Positions 1 through 7,736 of a DNA stretch of 64,000 bases are shown piece by piece (the first letter of the stretch is position 1; each line of letters starts with the position of its first letter). The translations under genes were made by a program, and so were the position numbers. The notes beneath the pieces were generated by a model that saw only the letters and a program-made list of their open reading frames with translations, ran no database searches and was not told the origin of the DNA. This stretch comes from Polynucleobacter sp. KF022 (lineage in GTDB: Bacteria; Pseudomonadota; Gammaproteobacteria; Burkholderiales; Burkholderiaceae), in contig NZ_AP026972.1 in the NCBI RefSeq assembly GCF_027924105.1, positions 1-64,000 on the forward strand. Reading direction: 5' to 3'.

Positions 1-25
1 TAGAGAATTTTTTATTATTCACAAG

Positions 26-65
26 TTATCCACAGCTTTTCCACGTTTTTTTACCTTGTGGATAA
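26..65. promoter_or_regulatory. Two DnaA boxes upstream of dnaA
   Basis: A perfect TTATCCACA lies at 26-34 on the + strand. A second perfect box lies at 57-65 on the - strand, where the + strand reads TGTGGATAA. They sit 36 bp or more before the chosen dnaA start, in an AT-rich segment cut by the window edge. Such boxes normally allow DnaA to repress its own gene and can form part of the origin. Confidence 0.85.
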
Positions 66-100
66 CTTTGCGGGATCGCTACAATGGATCCTCCAAAAAT

Positions 101-1525
101 ATGAGCAACTTACACAATCCCCCCGCCTTGAATTCAATTAGCCCACTGGGGTTTTGGGACGAAGCCATTGGCATTTTGTCCCGCGAACTGTCGCCCCAAC
201 AGTTTAAAACATGGATTCAGCCACTAACACTCTTGTCTTTTATTGAAAGTGATGACTCACTGACAATTGGCGCCCCCAATAGATTTAAGTTGGACTGGAT
301 TAAGAAAACGTTTGCCGATCGGTTCCAAGAGTTGGCATCCCACTACTTTGGAAGGCCTATTAATGTGGGCTTTACATTGGCGACGGAGGCGAGCCCAGAG
401 AGCAAAAGTGTTGTTGCACCTGAAGAGACACAACAAAAGGTGGTTGTTTCAGAGGTTTCAGAGCCTGTTATTTCTGTCGAAGATGGAGGTTTTGAAATTG
501 AGGACCACTCAAAATTAAACCCAAATCTCACCTTTGAAACATTTGTTACAGGTAAAGCGAACCAGTTGGCAAGAGCGGCGTCTATTCAAGTTGCCCACAA
601 TCCAGGCACATCCTATAACCCCATGTTTTTATATGGCGGGGTGGGTTTAGGCAAAACACACTTAATTCACGCGATTGGTAATCACCTTCTAAAAGAGAAG
701 CCTAACGCTCGAATTCGTTACATCCATGCCGAGCAATACGTTTCTGATGTGGTCCGCGCATACCAACAAAAGGCTTTTGATCGTTTTAAGCGCTACTACC
801 ACTCATTAGATCTATTGTTAATTGACGACATTCAATTTTTTAGTGGCAAATCAAGAACGCAAGAGGAGTTCTTTTATGCGTTTGAAGCGTTATTAAGCAA
901 TAAGTCTCAAGTCATCATCACGAGTGATACCTACCCCAAAGAAATGGCTGGTATCGACGATCGCCTAATTTCACGCTTTGATTCTGGGCTTACGGTGGCG
1001 ATTGAGCCCCCAGAACTCGAAATGCGGGTTGCTATTTTGATGAAAAAGGCAATTAATGAAGGTATCCCCATGAGTGAGGATGTGGCTTTCTTTGTTGCCA
1101 AACACCTCCGCTCAAATGTTAGGGAATTAGAGGGCGCTTTGAGAAAAATCTTGGCGTTTGTTCGCTTTCATGGGAAAGAGGTCACCATTGAGGTTGCTAG
1201 AACGGCCCTAAAAGATCTACTTTCAATCCAAAATCGACAAATTTCAGTCGAAAACATTCAAAAATCTGTTGCTGACTTTTACAGCATTAAGGTTGCGGAC
1301 ATGTACTCCAAGAAGCGCCCAGCAAACATTGCTAGACCACGCCAAATCGCGATGTTTATGGCTAAAGAATTGACACAAAAAAGTCTTCCTGAGATTGGAG
1401 AGTTGTTTGGTGGCAGGGATCACACAACCGTTTTGCATGCTGTTCGCAAGATTGCAGACGAACGTGCTCATGACAGTCAACTAAACCATGAAATCCACGT
1501 TATCGAGCAAACCTTGAAGGCATAA
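101..1525 (+). CDS. dnaA: Chromosomal replication initiator protein DnaA
   Basis: This is the AAA+ ATPase that binds DnaA boxes and melts the origin. The 474-aa product has the N-terminal DnaB/DiaA-interacting domain, a variable linker near residues 90-150, a Walker A motif GGVGLGKTH near residue 179, a Walker B motif LLIDDIQ near residue 240, and the domain IV box-binding signature GGRDHTTVLHAV near residue 437. An in-frame ATG at 56 would add 15 residues, but that stretch overlaps the DnaA box at 57-65 and looks non-coding. The ATG at 101 gives the usual MSN-like start and typical family length. It is followed by the oriC-like spacer and dnaN. Confidence 0.97.
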   Translation: MSNLHNPPALNSISPLGFWDEAIGILSRELSPQQFKTWIQPLTLLSFIESDDSLTIGAPNRFKLDWIKKTFADRFQELASHYFGRPINVGFTLATEASPESKSVVAPEETQQKVVVSEVSEPVISVEDGGFEIEDHSKLNPNLTFETFVTGKANQLARAASIQVAHNPGTSYNPMFLYGGVGLGKTHLIHAIGNHLLKEKPNARIRYIHAEQYVSDVVRAYQQKAFDRFKRYYHSLDLLLIDDIQFFSGKSRTQEEFFYAFEALLSNKSQVIITSDTYPKEMAGIDDRLISRFDSGLTVAIEPPELEMRVAILMKKAINEGIPMSEDVAFFVAKHLRSNVRELEGALRKILAFVRFHGKEVTIEVARTALKDLLSIQNRQISVENIQKSVADFYSIKVADMYSKKRPANIARPRQIAMFMAKELTQKSLPEIGELFGGRDHTTVLHAVRKIADERAHDSQLNHEIHVIEQTLKA

Positions 1526-1789
1526 TTTTTGGGTTGTGGATAAGCCTATGGAGAACCATAGGGATAAGTTTGGGGATTACATGTGGATAAATTGTGGAAA
1601 GTCTCAGCTTCATGCAAAAATAGGGTGTTGATAAAAAGTTATCCCCGTTTTATGCAGTGTTTATACAAGAGTTTTCCACAAGTTTTTTAGCGTTTAATGT
1701 GTTGTTTTATAAAGGGTTTTTGACTTATCCACGGAATTTCAAACCCTTATTACTATTACTACTAAGATATATACAAGGATTTAAAAGCA
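1526..1789. other. oriC: Replication origin (oriC) region between dnaA and dnaN
   Basis: This 264-bp AT-rich spacer holds perfect or near-perfect DnaA boxes. TGTGGATAA lies at 1535-1543 and 1582-1590 (- strand boxes). TTATCCCCG at 1639-1647, TTTTCCACA at 1672-1680 and TTATCCACG at 1725-1733 are + strand boxes with one or two mismatches. The last box is followed by a short spacer and a DnaA-trio track. With dnaA and dnaN on either side, and parAB about 13 kb away, this is the most likely chromosomal origin. An 8-bp inverted repeat (1712-1719 / 1741-1748) flanks the last box. Confidence 0.85.
1747..1764 (+). promoter_or_regulatory. DnaA-trio track (origin unwinding element)
   Basis: Read in threes, the + strand is TTA TTA CTA TTA CTA CTA. 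On the complementary strand this is six consecutive 3'-[A/G]AT-5' trios, the known DnaA-trio motif that DnaA binds as single strands during unwinding. It starts 13 bp after the DnaA box at 1725-1733. This matches the established order of DnaA box, short GC-richer spacer and trios, as described for Bacillus subtilis. It would be the site of first melting, just ahead of dnaN. Confidence 0.75.
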
Positions 1790-2905
1790 ATGCAACTCGT
1801 TAACACTTCTCGCGATAGCTTACTAAAACCCCTTCAGGTTGTTAGTGGAATTGTTGAACGCAGACATACACTGCCAATTTTGGCAAATCTCTTATTTAAG
1901 AAAGTAGGAGAGAAAGTTTCTTTTATCTCTACTGATATTGAAATTCAAATTACAACTAATGCGAATTTTGGTGTCGGTACTGAGGATGTCACAACTACTG
2001 TTGCTGCAAGAAAATTGTTAGACATTTTGCGTGCTCTACCTGAGGGACCAGTGTCTTTAAATCTTAAAGACAATAAGATGGTGGTTCAGAGCGGTAAGAG
2101 CCGTTTTTCTTTACAGACACTATCTGCAACCGAATTTCCTGTAATGCAAAGCGTCGGTGAAGTTACTGCTGCATGGAAGATGTCTCAGAAGAGCTTCCGT
2201 CAACTCATTAGTCAAGTGCACTTTTCAATGGCGCAGCAAGATATTCGTTATTACTTGAATGGTATGTTGTTGGTGATTGAGGGTAAAGAGGTGGTGGCCG
2301 TGGCAACTGATGGTCATCGTCTTGCGTATTCACAAGTTGAATTAGCCGAAGCGCCCACTGGCGCAGGTCAAAAACAAGAAATTATCATTCCCCGCAAAAC
2401 TATTTTGGAATGCCAACATTTATTGGAGGACTCTGAAGAGCCTCTTGAAATTAGCTTGACCGCAAATCAAGTGAAGTTTTCTTTTGGTGATATTGAGTTG
2501 ATTTCAAAATTAGTTGAAGGAAAATTCCCTGACTTCCAAAGAGTTATTCCAAAAGGTCAAAAAAACTCTTTAGTAGTTGGTCGAGATGCACTGCAATCCG
2601 CTCTTCAGCGTGCAGCCATTTTGACAACAGATAAATTTAAGGGTGTTCGTTTCTCTTTATCTCCTAATCGCATCACAATTCAATCAACCAACGCTGAACA
2701 AGAAGAGGCGCAAGAAGAGATTGAGACTGAATATGCTGGTGATGCAGTGGAGATTGGTTTTAATGTAAGTTACTTACTTGATGTTTTATCCAATCTTAAG
2801 AGTGAAAAAATTCAAATTAGTTTGGGTGATGCGAACAGTAGTGCTGTGATTACTCTGCCTGGCTCAGAGAGTTTTAAGTATGTTGTGATGCCAATGCGTA
2901 TTTAA
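1790..2905 (+). CDS. dnaN: DNA polymerase III beta subunit (sliding clamp)
   Basis: This is the ring-shaped processivity clamp of the replicative polymerase, which works as a homodimer around DNA. The 371-aa product has the typical three repeated clamp domains. It starts MQLVNTSRDSLLKPLQVVSG and ends with the conserved VVMPMRI tail. An internal TDGHRLA motif, typical of bacterial clamps, is visible near residue 175. It lies directly downstream of the origin and 11 bp before gyrB, the conserved dnaA-dnaN-gyrB order (recF is absent between dnaN and gyrB here). The start at 1790 follows the trio-containing leader. Confidence 0.97.
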   Translation: MQLVNTSRDSLLKPLQVVSGIVERRHTLPILANLLFKKVGEKVSFISTDIEIQITTNANFGVGTEDVTTTVAARKLLDILRALPEGPVSLNLKDNKMVVQSGKSRFSLQTLSATEFPVMQSVGEVTAAWKMSQKSFRQLISQVHFSMAQQDIRYYLNGMLLVIEGKEVVAVATDGHRLAYSQVELAEAPTGAGQKQEIIIPRKTILECQHLLEDSEEPLEISLTANQVKFSFGDIELISKLVEGKFPDFQRVIPKGQKNSLVVGRDALQSALQRAAILTTDKFKGVRFSLSPNRITIQSTNAEQEEAQEEIETEYAGDAVEIGFNVSYLLDVLSNLKSEKIQISLGDANSSAVITLPGSESFKYVVMPMRI

Positions 2906-2916
2906 CTTAGAAAAAA

Positions 2917-5415
2917 ATGACTGAAGAAAAAAAAGTAGTAGAGCAGTACGGCGCTGCATCGATTCAAATCCTAGAGGGTCTTGAGGCTGTTCGTAAACGT
3001 CCTGGTATGTATATCGGGGATACATCCGATGGAACTGGCTTGCATCACCTTGTCTTTGAAGTTTTAGATAACTCTATTGATGAAGCTTTAGCTGGATATT
3101 GTTCAGAGATTACGGTTGTTATTCAAACTGATAACTCAATTTCTATTGTTGACAACGGACGCGGTGTTCCTACTGGTATTAAGTACGACGACAAACACGA
3201 ACCCAAGAGAAGTGCTGCAGAAATTGTGATGACTGAGCTGCATGCAGGCGGTAAGTTTGACCAAAATAGCTATAAAGTTTCTGGTGGTTTACATGGTGTA
3301 GGTGTTAGTTGTGTGAATGCATTATCTAAATGGTTGAAGTTGACCATTCGTCGTGATGGCAAAGCTCACCATATGGAGTTTGCCCGCGGCGTTATTCAAA
3401 ATCGTAACGTTGTTGATGAGAACGGTGTGTTGGTTTCACCAATTACGGTAACTGGCGATACAGAACTTTCAGGGACTGAGGTTCACTTTTTGGCTGACGA
3501 GACAATTTTTGGAAACGTAGAATTCCATTATGAAATCTTAGTTAAACGTATTCGTGAGCTTTCCTTCTTAAATAATGGCGTACACATTAAGTTGATTGAT
3601 CAACGCACAGGCCAAGAAGAAGATTTTGCGTTTTCTGGCGGTGTTAAGGGATTTGTTGAGTACATCAATCAAACTAAAAATGTTTTGCATCCAAACATTT
3701 TTTACGCTGAAGGTGTTCGTCCCTCGGATCTTGGTGGTCAAATTACTGCTGAAGTGTCTATGCAGTGGAATGACAGCTTTAGTGAACAGGTGCTTTGCTT
3801 TACTAACAACATTCCACAACGAGATGGCGGAACCCATTTAACCGGCTTACGCGCTGCAATGACTCGTGTCATTAATAAATATATTGATGAAAATGAGGTT
3901 GCTAAAAAGGCTAAAGTTGAAATTTCTGGTGATGACATGCGCGAAGGCTTGGCATGTGTATTGTCAGTAAAAGTTCCTGAGCCAAAATTCTCCAGCCAAA
4001 CCAAAGACAAACTGGTTTCTAGCGAAGTTCGTGGACCTGTAGAGGAAATTGTTGCTGAAGCATTGAGCGCTTATCTGCAAGAGCGCCCAGCAGACGCTAA
4101 GATTTTGTGCGGCAAGATTGTTGACGCAGCGCGTGCTCGCGAAGCAGCACGCAAAGCGCGGGACATGACTCGTCGCAAAGGCGCTTTAGATGGATTGGGC
4201 TTGCCCGGAAAGTTGGCGGACTGCCAAGAAAAAGACCCGTCAAAATCTGAGCTGTTTATTGTCGAGGGTGATTCTGCGGGCGGCTCTGCTAAGCAAGGAC
4301 GCGATCGCCGCTTCCAAGCAATTCTCCCCTTAAAAGGCAAAATCCTAAACGTTGAAAAAGCCCGCTTCGACAAAATGCTCGCAAGCCAAGAAGTGGTTAC
4401 TTTAATTACCGTTCTTGGTACGGGTATTGGTATTGAAGAATATAAGGCAGACAAACTGCGCTATCACCGCATCATCATCATGACCGACGCGGACGTAGAC
4501 GGAAGCCACATTCGAACTTTGCTATTAACTTTCTTCTATAGACAAATGCCAGAGTTGATTGAGCGTGGCCACATCTATATCGCCCAACCACCGCTTTATA
4601 AAGTGAAGTTTGGTAAAAGCGAACGGTACATTAAAGATGACAACGAACTGAATCAACTGTTGCTGACAATTGCTCTTGAAACCGCCTCTCTACAAACACC
4701 ATCCGGCGAAGTTATTGAGGGCGACGCATTAAACGAGTTAGCAAAACACTACCAAGTAATTCAGTCCATCGTTGACCGCTTATCTCGCACTATCGATGAA
4801 GATGCTTTGCGCGCCATTGCTTCAGGCACCTCATTAAATCTGGATACTGAAAAATCAGCCAATGAGTCCGCTAATCGTCTAAGACAAGCGCTAGCCGACT
4901 CTTTAAATCCATTGGCTGTGGCACCTGAAATCATTGTGCAAAAAGAAGATCGCACAGAGCGTTTCCGCTTGCTGCTGTCCCGCCGCATTCATGGAAACCT
5001 CAAGCTGTCTTCCATTAACTCTGATTTTGTCCATGGTGATGACTATCAAAGCTTAGCAAATGCCGCCGCCGTTTTGTCAGGCAAGGTGGTTCCGGGTTCC
5101 AAAGTTCGTCGTGGCGATCCAGACAAGAATCAAAAAGAGCAAACTATTGCAGACTTTAGGGCGGCATTTGCGTGGTTGCTAACTGAGGCTGAGCGCGTAT
5201 TAAGTCGTCAGCGCTATAAGGGTCTTGGTGAGATGAATCCATCACAATTGTGGGAAACCACCATGGATGCAAGCTCAAGAACCCTCTTGCAAGTAAAGAT
5301 CGAAGATGCGATTGCTGCTGACCAGGTCTTTACAACACTAATGGGCGACGAGGTTGAGCCTCGTCGAGCGTTCATTGAAAAGAACGCCCTGATTGCTCGT
5401 AACCTAGACGTTTAA
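2917..5415 (+). CDS. gyrB: DNA gyrase subunit B
   Basis: This is the ATPase subunit of type IIA topoisomerase, which introduces negative supercoils together with GyrA. The 832-aa product has a GHKL ATPase domain (DNSIDEALAGY, DNGRGVPTGI and GGLHGVGVS), the TOPRIM signature EGDSAGGSAKQGRDR near residue 449, the DADVDGSHIRTLLLTFFYR motif near residue 523, and the C-terminal QRYKGLGEMNP motif. It is somewhat longer than E. coli GyrB (804 aa); the extra length lies in the region after TOPRIM. It is close behind dnaN, and its stop is 2 bp before the next ATG. Confidence 0.97.
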   Translation: MTEEKKVVEQYGAASIQILEGLEAVRKRPGMYIGDTSDGTGLHHLVFEVLDNSIDEALAGYCSEITVVIQTDNSISIVDNGRGVPTGIKYDDKHEPKRSAAEIVMTELHAGGKFDQNSYKVSGGLHGVGVSCVNALSKWLKLTIRRDGKAHHMEFARGVIQNRNVVDENGVLVSPITVTGDTELSGTEVHFLADETIFGNVEFHYEILVKRIRELSFLNNGVHIKLIDQRTGQEEDFAFSGGVKGFVEYINQTKNVLHPNIFYAEGVRPSDLGGQITAEVSMQWNDSFSEQVLCFTNNIPQRDGGTHLTGLRAAMTRVINKYIDENEVAKKAKVEISGDDMREGLACVLSVKVPEPKFSSQTKDKLVSSEVRGPVEEIVAEALSAYLQERPADAKILCGKIVDAARAREAARKARDMTRRKGALDGLGLPGKLADCQEKDPSKSELFIVEGDSAGGSAKQGRDRRFQAILPLKGKILNVEKARFDKMLASQEVVTLITVLGTGIGIEEYKADKLRYHRIIIMTDADVDGSHIRTLLLTFFYRQMPELIERGHIYIAQPPLYKVKFGKSERYIKDDNELNQLLLTIALETASLQTPSGEVIEGDALNELAKHYQVIQSIVDRLSRTIDEDALRAIASGTSLNLDTEKSANESANRLRQALADSLNPLAVAPEIIVQKEDRTERFRLLLSRRIHGNLKLSSINSDFVHGDDYQSLANAAAVLSGKVVPGSKVRRGDPDKNQKEQTIADFRAAFAWLLTEAERVLSRQRYKGLGEMNPSQLWETTMDASSRTLLQVKIEDAIAADQVFTTLMGDEVEPRRAFIEKNALIARNLDV

Positions 5416-5417
5416 AA

Positions 5418-5912
5418 ATGGCAGCTAAAAAATTAAAACCACCAAAGGTGGACAGATCTTCCATTGTTGTTAAATCCTCCCCAATTCATGGCAAAGGTGT
5501 ATTCGTAGCCAAACCCATTAAAAAGGGCGCGGCCATTATTGAGTACAAGGGCGAACGTATTAGTTGGAAGTTGGCTGAAAAGCGTCACCCGCATGACCCC
5601 AAAGACCCAAATCACACTTTCTATTTTTCATTAGAGGATGGCCGTGTGATTGATGCGAAATATGGCGGCAATGCCGCGCGCTGGATTAATCACTCATGCA
5701 AGCCTATTTGTGAAACCCGTGAAGACACCTTCGACGGCGAGCCAAGGGTCTTTATTTACGCCAAGCGCGCCCTCAAAGTTGGTGAAGAGTTGTTTTATGA
5801 CTATTCATTAGATATCGAGGGAAAAATTACCAAGCAAATGAAAAAAGATTATGAATGCCGTTGTGGCGCTAAAAAGTGCCGCGGTACCATGCTAGCAACC
5901 AAAGAGAAGTAA
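5418..5912 (+). CDS. SET domain protein-lysine methyltransferase-like protein
   Basis: This 164-aa protein is essentially a single SET domain. It has the catalytic-core motif NHSC near residues 91-94, the GEELFYDYS motif near residues 122-130, and a post-SET-like cysteine cluster (YECRCGAKKCRG) at the C-terminus. SET domains transfer methyl groups from S-adenosylmethionine to lysine side chains; the bacterial substrate is unknown here. It starts 2 bp after the gyrB stop, so it is probably co-transcribed with gyrB. Bacterial SET proteins are a recognised, sparsely characterised group. The fold is clear; the function is inferred from the family only. Confidence 0.85.
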   Translation: MAAKKLKPPKVDRSSIVVKSSPIHGKGVFVAKPIKKGAAIIEYKGERISWKLAEKRHPHDPKDPNHTFYFSLEDGRVIDAKYGGNAARWINHSCKPICETREDTFDGEPRVFIYAKRALKVGEELFYDYSLDIEGKITKQMKKDYECRCGAKKCRGTMLATKEK

Positions 5913-5923
5913 AAATAACTTTC

Positions 5924-6139
5924 ATGCTGTTTGTAACAATCCAAGAGCTAGAGGCGGCAATCAATTATTGGCGTAGTCAATCACCCTCCGAGGGTGATGA
6001 GCTGCGTCTTTGCCCTGAAGCTGCGGCGCTTGCCAAGCCTTATGCGCTCATGATTGTGCAGGGCGCACAGCGCATACCAGTAGATGTCCTTGATGAGCTT
6101 GCGCGTTCCGCAATTCAACAATTTCAAAAAATAGCTTAA
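5924..6139 (+). CDS. Small DUF3717-type protein of unknown function
   Basis: The 71-aa product starts MLFVTIQELEAAINYWR. It continues with a segment containing GDELRLCPEA and AKPYALMIV. I recognise this as resembling the small DUF3717 proteins of Burkholderiales; the assignment is from memory of the family, not a search. An upstream in-frame ATG at 5876 would overlap the SET gene by 37 bp, so the ATG at 5924, 11 bp after the SET stop, is preferred. No membrane segment or catalytic motif is visible. It is probably the last gene of the gyrB transcript. Its function is unknown. Confidence 0.7.
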   Translation: MLFVTIQELEAAINYWRSQSPSEGDELRLCPEAAALAKPYALMIVQGAQRIPVDVLDELARSAIQQFQKIA

Positions 6140-6245
6140 ACATTTTTTGATTATTTTGTCCGAGTTGTTTAGGGTTATTGCTATATATAGCGAAGCTATC
6201 TTGGAGTATTCTCATATTCTTGCTCCCAAGTAGGGGGTAGAGGGT

Positions 6246-7013
6246 ATGAGATTGCAAGAAACAATATTAAAAACAATTGGACTAGGGAAATCATTTAAAG
6301 GATTTTCTGCGGTTACTGATGTGAACCTAGATGTCACTCGGGGAACCATTCACGCCTTGATTGGGCCGAATGGGGCCGGCAAAACCACCTGCTTTAATTT
6401 ACTAACTAAATTTTTAGAGCCCAGTAGTGGTCAAATCTTGTTCAATGGTTTTGACATTACTAATGAGGCCCCCGCACAAATTGCGCGGCGCGGGGTTATT
6501 CGATCTTTTCAAATTTCAGCAGTTTTCCCACACCTCACGGTATTGGAGAATGTTCGTGTTGCACTGCAGCGAGGCTTGGGAACAGAGTTCCATTTCTGGA
6601 AATCCGGCGATTCGCTAAATGTTTTAAATGATCGTGCCTTGGAGCTCCTGCATGAAGTGGGGCTTGAGGATTTTGCGCACGAAGAAACCTTAAATCTGGC
6701 ATATGGCCGCAAAAGGGCGCTTGAAATTGCAACCACGTTGGCTATGGAGCCGGAGCTCATGCTCTTGGATGAGCCAACTCAGGGCATGGGTCACGAGGAT
6801 GTAGAGCGTGTAACCGAATTAATTGATCGTGTTGCCAAAGGGCGGACGATTCTCATGGTTGAGCACAACATGAAGGTGGTTTCTTCTATTGCTGACCGAA
6901 TTACCGTATTGCAGCGCGGCTCAGTTTTGGCCGAAGGGTCCTATCACGAGGTTTCTAACAACCCATTGGTTGTTGAGGCCTATATGGGAAGCCATGGGGG
7001 AGACAACCTATGA
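6246..7013 (+). CDS. livG: Branched-chain amino-acid type ABC transporter ATPase (LivG-like)
   Basis: This is the first of two ATPase subunits of a HAAT/Liv-type importer. The 255-aa product carries Walker A GPNGAGKTT near residue 40, a Q-loop region (IRSFQISAVFPHLTVLENV), the signature LAYGRKRALEIA, Walker B LMLLDEPTQGMGHED, and an H-loop in MVEHNM. A purine-rich Shine-Dalgarno-like stretch precedes the ATG at 6246. The gene ends in an ATGA overlap with the second ATPase gene, indicating translational coupling. The substrate cannot be told from the ATPase; the family transports branched-chain amino acids, amides or related small molecules. Confidence 0.9.
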   Translation: MRLQETILKTIGLGKSFKGFSAVTDVNLDVTRGTIHALIGPNGAGKTTCFNLLTKFLEPSSGQILFNGFDITNEAPAQIARRGVIRSFQISAVFPHLTVLENVRVALQRGLGTEFHFWKSGDSLNVLNDRALELLHEVGLEDFAHEETLNLAYGRKRALEIATTLAMEPELMLLDEPTQGMGHEDVERVTELIDRVAKGRTILMVEHNMKVVSSIADRITVLQRGSVLAEGSYHEVSNNPLVVEAYMGSHGGDNL

Positions 7014-7714
7014 GCACCATGGCATTAGAGGTTAAAAACCTAGAGTCTTGGTATGGCGAGTCACACATTTTGCACGGTGTAAATTTTGCCGTGCGAGATG
7101 GGGAGGTTGTGACCTTGCTTGGAAGAAATGGCGCCGGAAGAAGCACCATTCTGAAAACGATTTTGGGACTAACAAGCAAAAGAACTGGTTCGGTAGAGGT
7201 TTATGGTACCCAGACAATTTCGATGCCTACATACAAGATTGCGCGCCTGGGTGTCGGTTTTTGTCCCGAAGAAAGAGGGATTTTTGCAAGCTTAAGCACC
7301 GAAGAGAACTTGTTGCTTTTGCCGGAGATTGCCCCTGGCGGTATGGGTTTAGATGAAATATATGAAATGTTCCCCAATCTCTACGAGAGAAGAAATAGCC
7401 CTGGCACTCGTCTTTCTGGTGGCGAGCAGCAAATGTTGGCTATGGCTCGTATTTTGAGGACGGGCGCCAAACTTCTATTGCTTGATGAAATTACCGAAGG
7501 TTTGGCACCGGTTATTGTGCAAAAACTTGGAGAGGTTGTAACTAGTCTACGCAATAAAGGGTTCACCATTGTTTTAGTTGAACAAAATTTCCGTTTTGCG
7601 GCACCTTTGGCTGATCGCCATTATGTTGTTGAACATGGAAATGTGGTTGAGGTTGTAAGTCAGAACGAGCTTGCTGAAAAAGCAGCTTTATTAAATGAGT
7701 ATCTAGGTGTTTAA
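7010..7714 (+). CDS. livF: Branched-chain amino-acid type ABC transporter ATPase (LivF-like)
   Basis: This is the second ATPase of the Liv-type importer, 234 aa. It has the Q-loop region, the signature LSGGEQQMLAMARIL, Walker B LLLLDEITEG and an H-loop-like segment VLVEQNF. The Walker A reads GRNGAGRST: the usual lysine before S/T is an arginine. I recall the same substitution in other LivF-like proteins, so it is probably a subfamily trait and not damage. The start at 7010 overlaps the livG stop by 4 bp. Partner genes downstream supply the binding protein and two permeases. Confidence 0.9.
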   Translation: MSTMALEVKNLESWYGESHILHGVNFAVRDGEVVTLLGRNGAGRSTILKTILGLTSKRTGSVEVYGTQTISMPTYKIARLGVGFCPEERGIFASLSTEENLLLLPEIAPGGMGLDEIYEMFPNLYERRNSPGTRLSGGEQQMLAMARILRTGAKLLLLDEITEGLAPVIVQKLGEVVTSLRNKGFTIVLVEQNFRFAAPLADRHYVVEHGNVVEVVSQNELAEKAALLNEYLGV

Positions 7715-7736
7715 TGGATTTCTATAGGAGATGGCA

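Noticed and set aside
1720..1753. dnaN promoter TTGACT ... TATTAC
   Set aside because: The spacing is 22 bp, outside the normal range, and the segment is better explained by the DnaA box and trio track.
4071..4454. 127-codon antisense frame inside gyrB
   Set aside because: Shadow of a strongly coding region, without ribosome-binding site or recognisable motifs.
6165..6189. Promoter (TTGTTT ... TATATA) upstream of the liv operon
   Set aside because: The spacing between the hexamers is only 11-13 bp, too short for a sigma-70 promoter. A real promoter probably exists in 6140-6245 but I could not place it.
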